Origin: Labilithrix luteola
Lineage (GTDB): Bacteria; Myxococcota_A; Polyangia; Polyangiales; Polyangiaceae
Direction: 5' to 3'
Assembly (NCBI GenBank): GCA_026225435.1
Contig: JAMFST010000777.1
Coordinates: forward strand, 1-7,053
Length of the DNA stretch: 7,053 nt
The translations under genes and the position numbers were made by a program. The notes beneath the pieces are model-generated. The model did no database searches and had not been told where the DNA came from. It saw nothing but the letters and a program-made list of their open reading frames with translations. The number at the start of each line of letters is the position of its first letter. Within the stretch, counting starts at the first letter, position 1. Of the stretch, positions 5,640 to 7,053 are shown one piece after another.

Positions 5640-6341
5640 ATGGCGCGCGTGACGACCGCGCGCTCGAGCGAGACGGCCGCGTCCCCGCCGGTGGAGCGGA
5701 CGGACTCCTCCCCGTTGCGCCTCACGCCCAAGGGACGGGCGATGCGCGAGTCGCTGATCTCCGCCGGCAGCGTCATGTTCGGCGAGCTCGGGTACCAGCG
5801 CACGCGCGTCTCGGACATCGTCGCGCGCGCCAGCACCTCTCACGGCAACTTCTACCGCCACTTCAAGGACAAGGACGAGATCCTCTTCGCCATCCTCGAG
5901 CCGCTCATCGAGGAAGTGCGCCGCGACTCGCGCCGCCGCCCACCGGTCGGTGCGGCCCCCAGCGAAGCGGATCTCATCGAGAGCAACCTGGCGTTCTTCC
6001 TCACCTACGCCCGGCATCGCCACCTCCTGCGCGTCATGCGCGAGGCCGCCTCGCACGGAGGGGCGAGCTCCTCGTTCCTGCAGCTGTGGCTCCGCCAGCG
6101 CGACACGTTCATCTCGCGCACCGAGCACTGGCTGACGCGCCTGCAGCGCGCCGGTCTCATCGATCCGGAGCTGTCCTGTCTCGACACCGCCGAGGCTCTC
6201 GGCTCGATGACCGAGCAGCTCGCGTTCGTGAAGATTGGCTTGCGCCCCAGCGCTCCGAAGAGGCCGGAGATCGAGCGCCTGGCGCGGACCTGCGGGCACA
6301 TCTGGTTCGTCACCATCTTCGGCAAGGAGCGTCCGCGATGA
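5640..6341 (+). CDS. TetR/AcrR-family transcriptional regulator, likely controlling the overlapping P450 gene
   Basis: A 233-residue TetR-family regulator: a ligand-responsive, dimeric DNA-binding protein, usually a repressor. The DNA-binding domain covers about residues 33-82. Helix 1 contains MRESLISAGSVMFGELGY, the helix-turn-helix is RVSDIVARASTSHGNFYRHF (56-75), and KDKDEIL follows. The C-terminal two-thirds are helical and variable, as expected for a ligand and dimer domain; its ligand cannot be read from sequence. ATG 5640 is preferred because the LTPKGRAMRE segment at 28-37 belongs to the usual start of the domain. However, its ribosome site is weak (GGGA, 3 bases away). ATG 5742 (M35) has a better one (AGGGA, 6 bases) but would clip helix 1. 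The first 27 residues are Ser/Thr/Pro-rich and probably disordered. The stop overlaps the P450 ATG by 4 bp, and a palindrome lies just upstream, pointing to autoregulation of a two-gene operon. Confidence 0.92.
   Translation: MARVTTARSSETAASPPVERTDSSPLRLTPKGRAMRESLISAGSVMFGELGYQRTRVSDIVARASTSHGNFYRHFKDKDEILFAILEPLIEEVRRDSRRRPPVGAAPSEADLIESNLAFFLTYARHRHLLRVMREAASHGGASSSFLQLWLRQRDTFISRTEHWLTRLQRAGLIDPELSCLDTAEALGSMTEQLAFVKIGLRPSAPKRPEIERLARTCGHIWFVTIFGKERPR
6324..6329 (+). promoter_or_regulatory. Strong ribosome binding site of the P450 gene
   Basis: AAGGAG lies 8 bases before the ATG at 6338, within the end of the TetR gene. It supports the ATGA overlap start and suggests that the P450 is translated more strongly than the regulator, whose own site is weak. 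Confidence 0.75.
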
Positions 6342-7053
6342 CCACGCCTTCCATCGATCTGCTCGACCTGCGCCTCTTCGCCGAGGGGCGCCACCACCAG
6401 GCCTTCGCCGAGCTCCGCGAGCGCGATCCGGTGCACTTCAACCCGGAGCCCGGCGGGCCGGGCTTCCACGCCGTCACCCGCCACCGCGACGTCCTCCAGG
6501 TGATGCGCGATCCGAAGCTCTTCTCCAGCGCGCGCGGCACGCAGATCAAGGACGAGCGGGCCGAGGGGACGGGGTTCCCCAGCCTGCACAACTCGGATCC
6601 GCCGCTGCACGGGAAGCTGCGCGAGATCGGTGCCCCCGGCTTTCGCAAGAAGCGCCTCGACGACCTGGAGCCGTACATCCGGCGGACGGTGCGTGCGTTG
6701 CTCGATGCCTCGCCGCGGGGCACCCCCTTCGATCTGGTCGAGGCGGTCTCGGTGCGCCTGCCGATGACGGTGATCTCCGACCTCATGGGGTTCCCCGAGC
6801 ACCTGCGCGAGTCGATCGTCGGCCACGCCAACACCATGAGCGACACCCAGGCCACGCCCGCGCAGAAGAGCGCCGCGCGCGACTGGCTCTTCTCCGCCTA
6901 CCACCAGCTCTCGGCCGAGCGGCGCCAGGCGCCGCAGGACGATCTGGTCAGCAACCTGGTGTCCGGGCAGCTCGACGGGCAGGTGCTGACCGACGAGCAG
7001 CTCGACCCCTACTTCATGGTGCTCACCGTCGCCGGCAACGAGACCACCCGCAA
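6338..7053 (+). CDS. Cytochrome P450 (3' partial, N-terminal 238 residues)
   Basis: A soluble bacterial-type heme monooxygenase, with no membrane anchor at the N-terminus (MTTPSIDLLDLRLFAEGRHH). Visible motifs are FHAVTRHRDVLQVMRDPKLFSS (split here as FHAVTRH, then RDVLQVMRDPKLFSS), the C-helix DPPLHGKLR with H91 and R95 for the heme propionates, GFRKKRLDDLEPYI, LPMTVISDLMGFP, and the I-helix VAGNETTR ending at R238. The I-helix fits the (A/G)Gx(D/E)T oxygen-activation motif. The window ends there, so ExxR and the heme-ligand cysteine are not seen; a full protein would be about 400 residues. The AGNETTR form and the SS/NSDPP segments recall the CYP124/125/142-type group that oxidises sterols and methyl-branched lipids, but terpenoid or polyketide substrates are equally possible. 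Redox partners are not visible. It is co-transcribed with the TetR regulator through the ATGA overlap. The P450 class is certain; the subfamily is only a suggestion. Confidence 0.93.
   Translation, partial: MTTPSIDLLDLRLFAEGRHHQAFAELRERDPVHFNPEPGGPGFHAVTRHRDVLQVMRDPKLFSSARGTQIKDERAEGTGFPSLHNSDPPLHGKLREIGAPGFRKKRLDDLEPYIRRTVRALLDASPRGTPFDLVEAVSVRLPMTVISDLMGFPEHLRESIVGHANTMSDTQATPAQKSAARDWLFSAYHQLSAERRQAPQDDLVSNLVSGQLDGQVLTDEQLDPYFMVLTVAGNETTR

Noticed and set aside
5742..5744. ATG 5742 as the TetR start
   Set aside because: It has a better ribosome site (AGGGA) but would remove the LTPKGRA segment and clip helix 1 of the DNA-binding domain. It is kept as an alternative only.
5466..6904. Minus-strand open frames opposite the TetR and P450 genes
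   Set aside because: They are antisense to two genes with clear family motifs, and their translations lack any domain signature.
1..7053. CRISPR arrays, tRNA/rRNA genes, insertion sequences, phage or toxin-antitoxin genes
   Set aside because: I looked for regularly spaced repeats, cloverleaf-like segments, transposase or integrase motifs and small paired genes, and saw none.

Overview
The window comes from a very GC-rich Gram-negative bacterium with an outer membrane. It carries a TonB-dependent receptor and two lipoproteins with signal peptidase II signals. Third codon positions are almost always G or C, both lipoproteins look lineage-specific, and the receptor carries an N-terminal TonB-type domain. 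This style fits Myxococcota, probably the Polyangia (Sorangium/Polyangium type). That assignment is an inference, as there is no rRNA gene or other marker here. All six supported genes lie on the + strand; the long minus-strand reading frames are GC-driven shadows.

Region 1 (1-4713) is a three-gene unit. It starts inside a TonB-dependent receptor gene whose 5' end lies outside the window. The visible part begins within a TonB C-terminal-like domain, followed by a Pro/Ala/Gly linker, a TonB-box-like ETVTIIG, a plug and a beta-barrel. Its stop overlaps the GTG start of a first lipoprotein, and a second, larger lipoprotein follows 33 bp later. By eye the two lipoproteins share an architecture: a Y-[IV]-rich strand, a V-[DE]-L strand and a TVxxDxxxW motif. 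They may be divergent members of one family. The simplest reading is an outer-membrane uptake or binding system in which the lipoproteins are partners of the receptor; the substrate is unknown.

Region 2 (4714-5639) holds an AhpD-like/carboxymuconolactone decarboxylase-fold peroxidase-related gene (4843-5442) between two non-coding stretches. The first (4714-4842) contains a hairpin just after the lipoprotein stop and a structure that could cover the AhpD-like gene's ribosome binding site. The second (5443-5639) contains the second copy of a 16-bp hairpin repeat, a short inverted repeat, the only AT-rich patch nearby (a likely -10 element) and a 22-bp imperfect palindrome that looks like a TetR-family operator.

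Region 3 (5640-7053) is a TetR-family regulator overlapping by 4 bp (ATGA) with a cytochrome P450 gene that runs off the right edge just after its I-helix AGNETTR motif. The palindrome lies between the likely -10 element and the regulator's start codon. This suggests the regulator represses its own operon and so controls the P450, perhaps with a lipid, steroid or terpenoid ligand.
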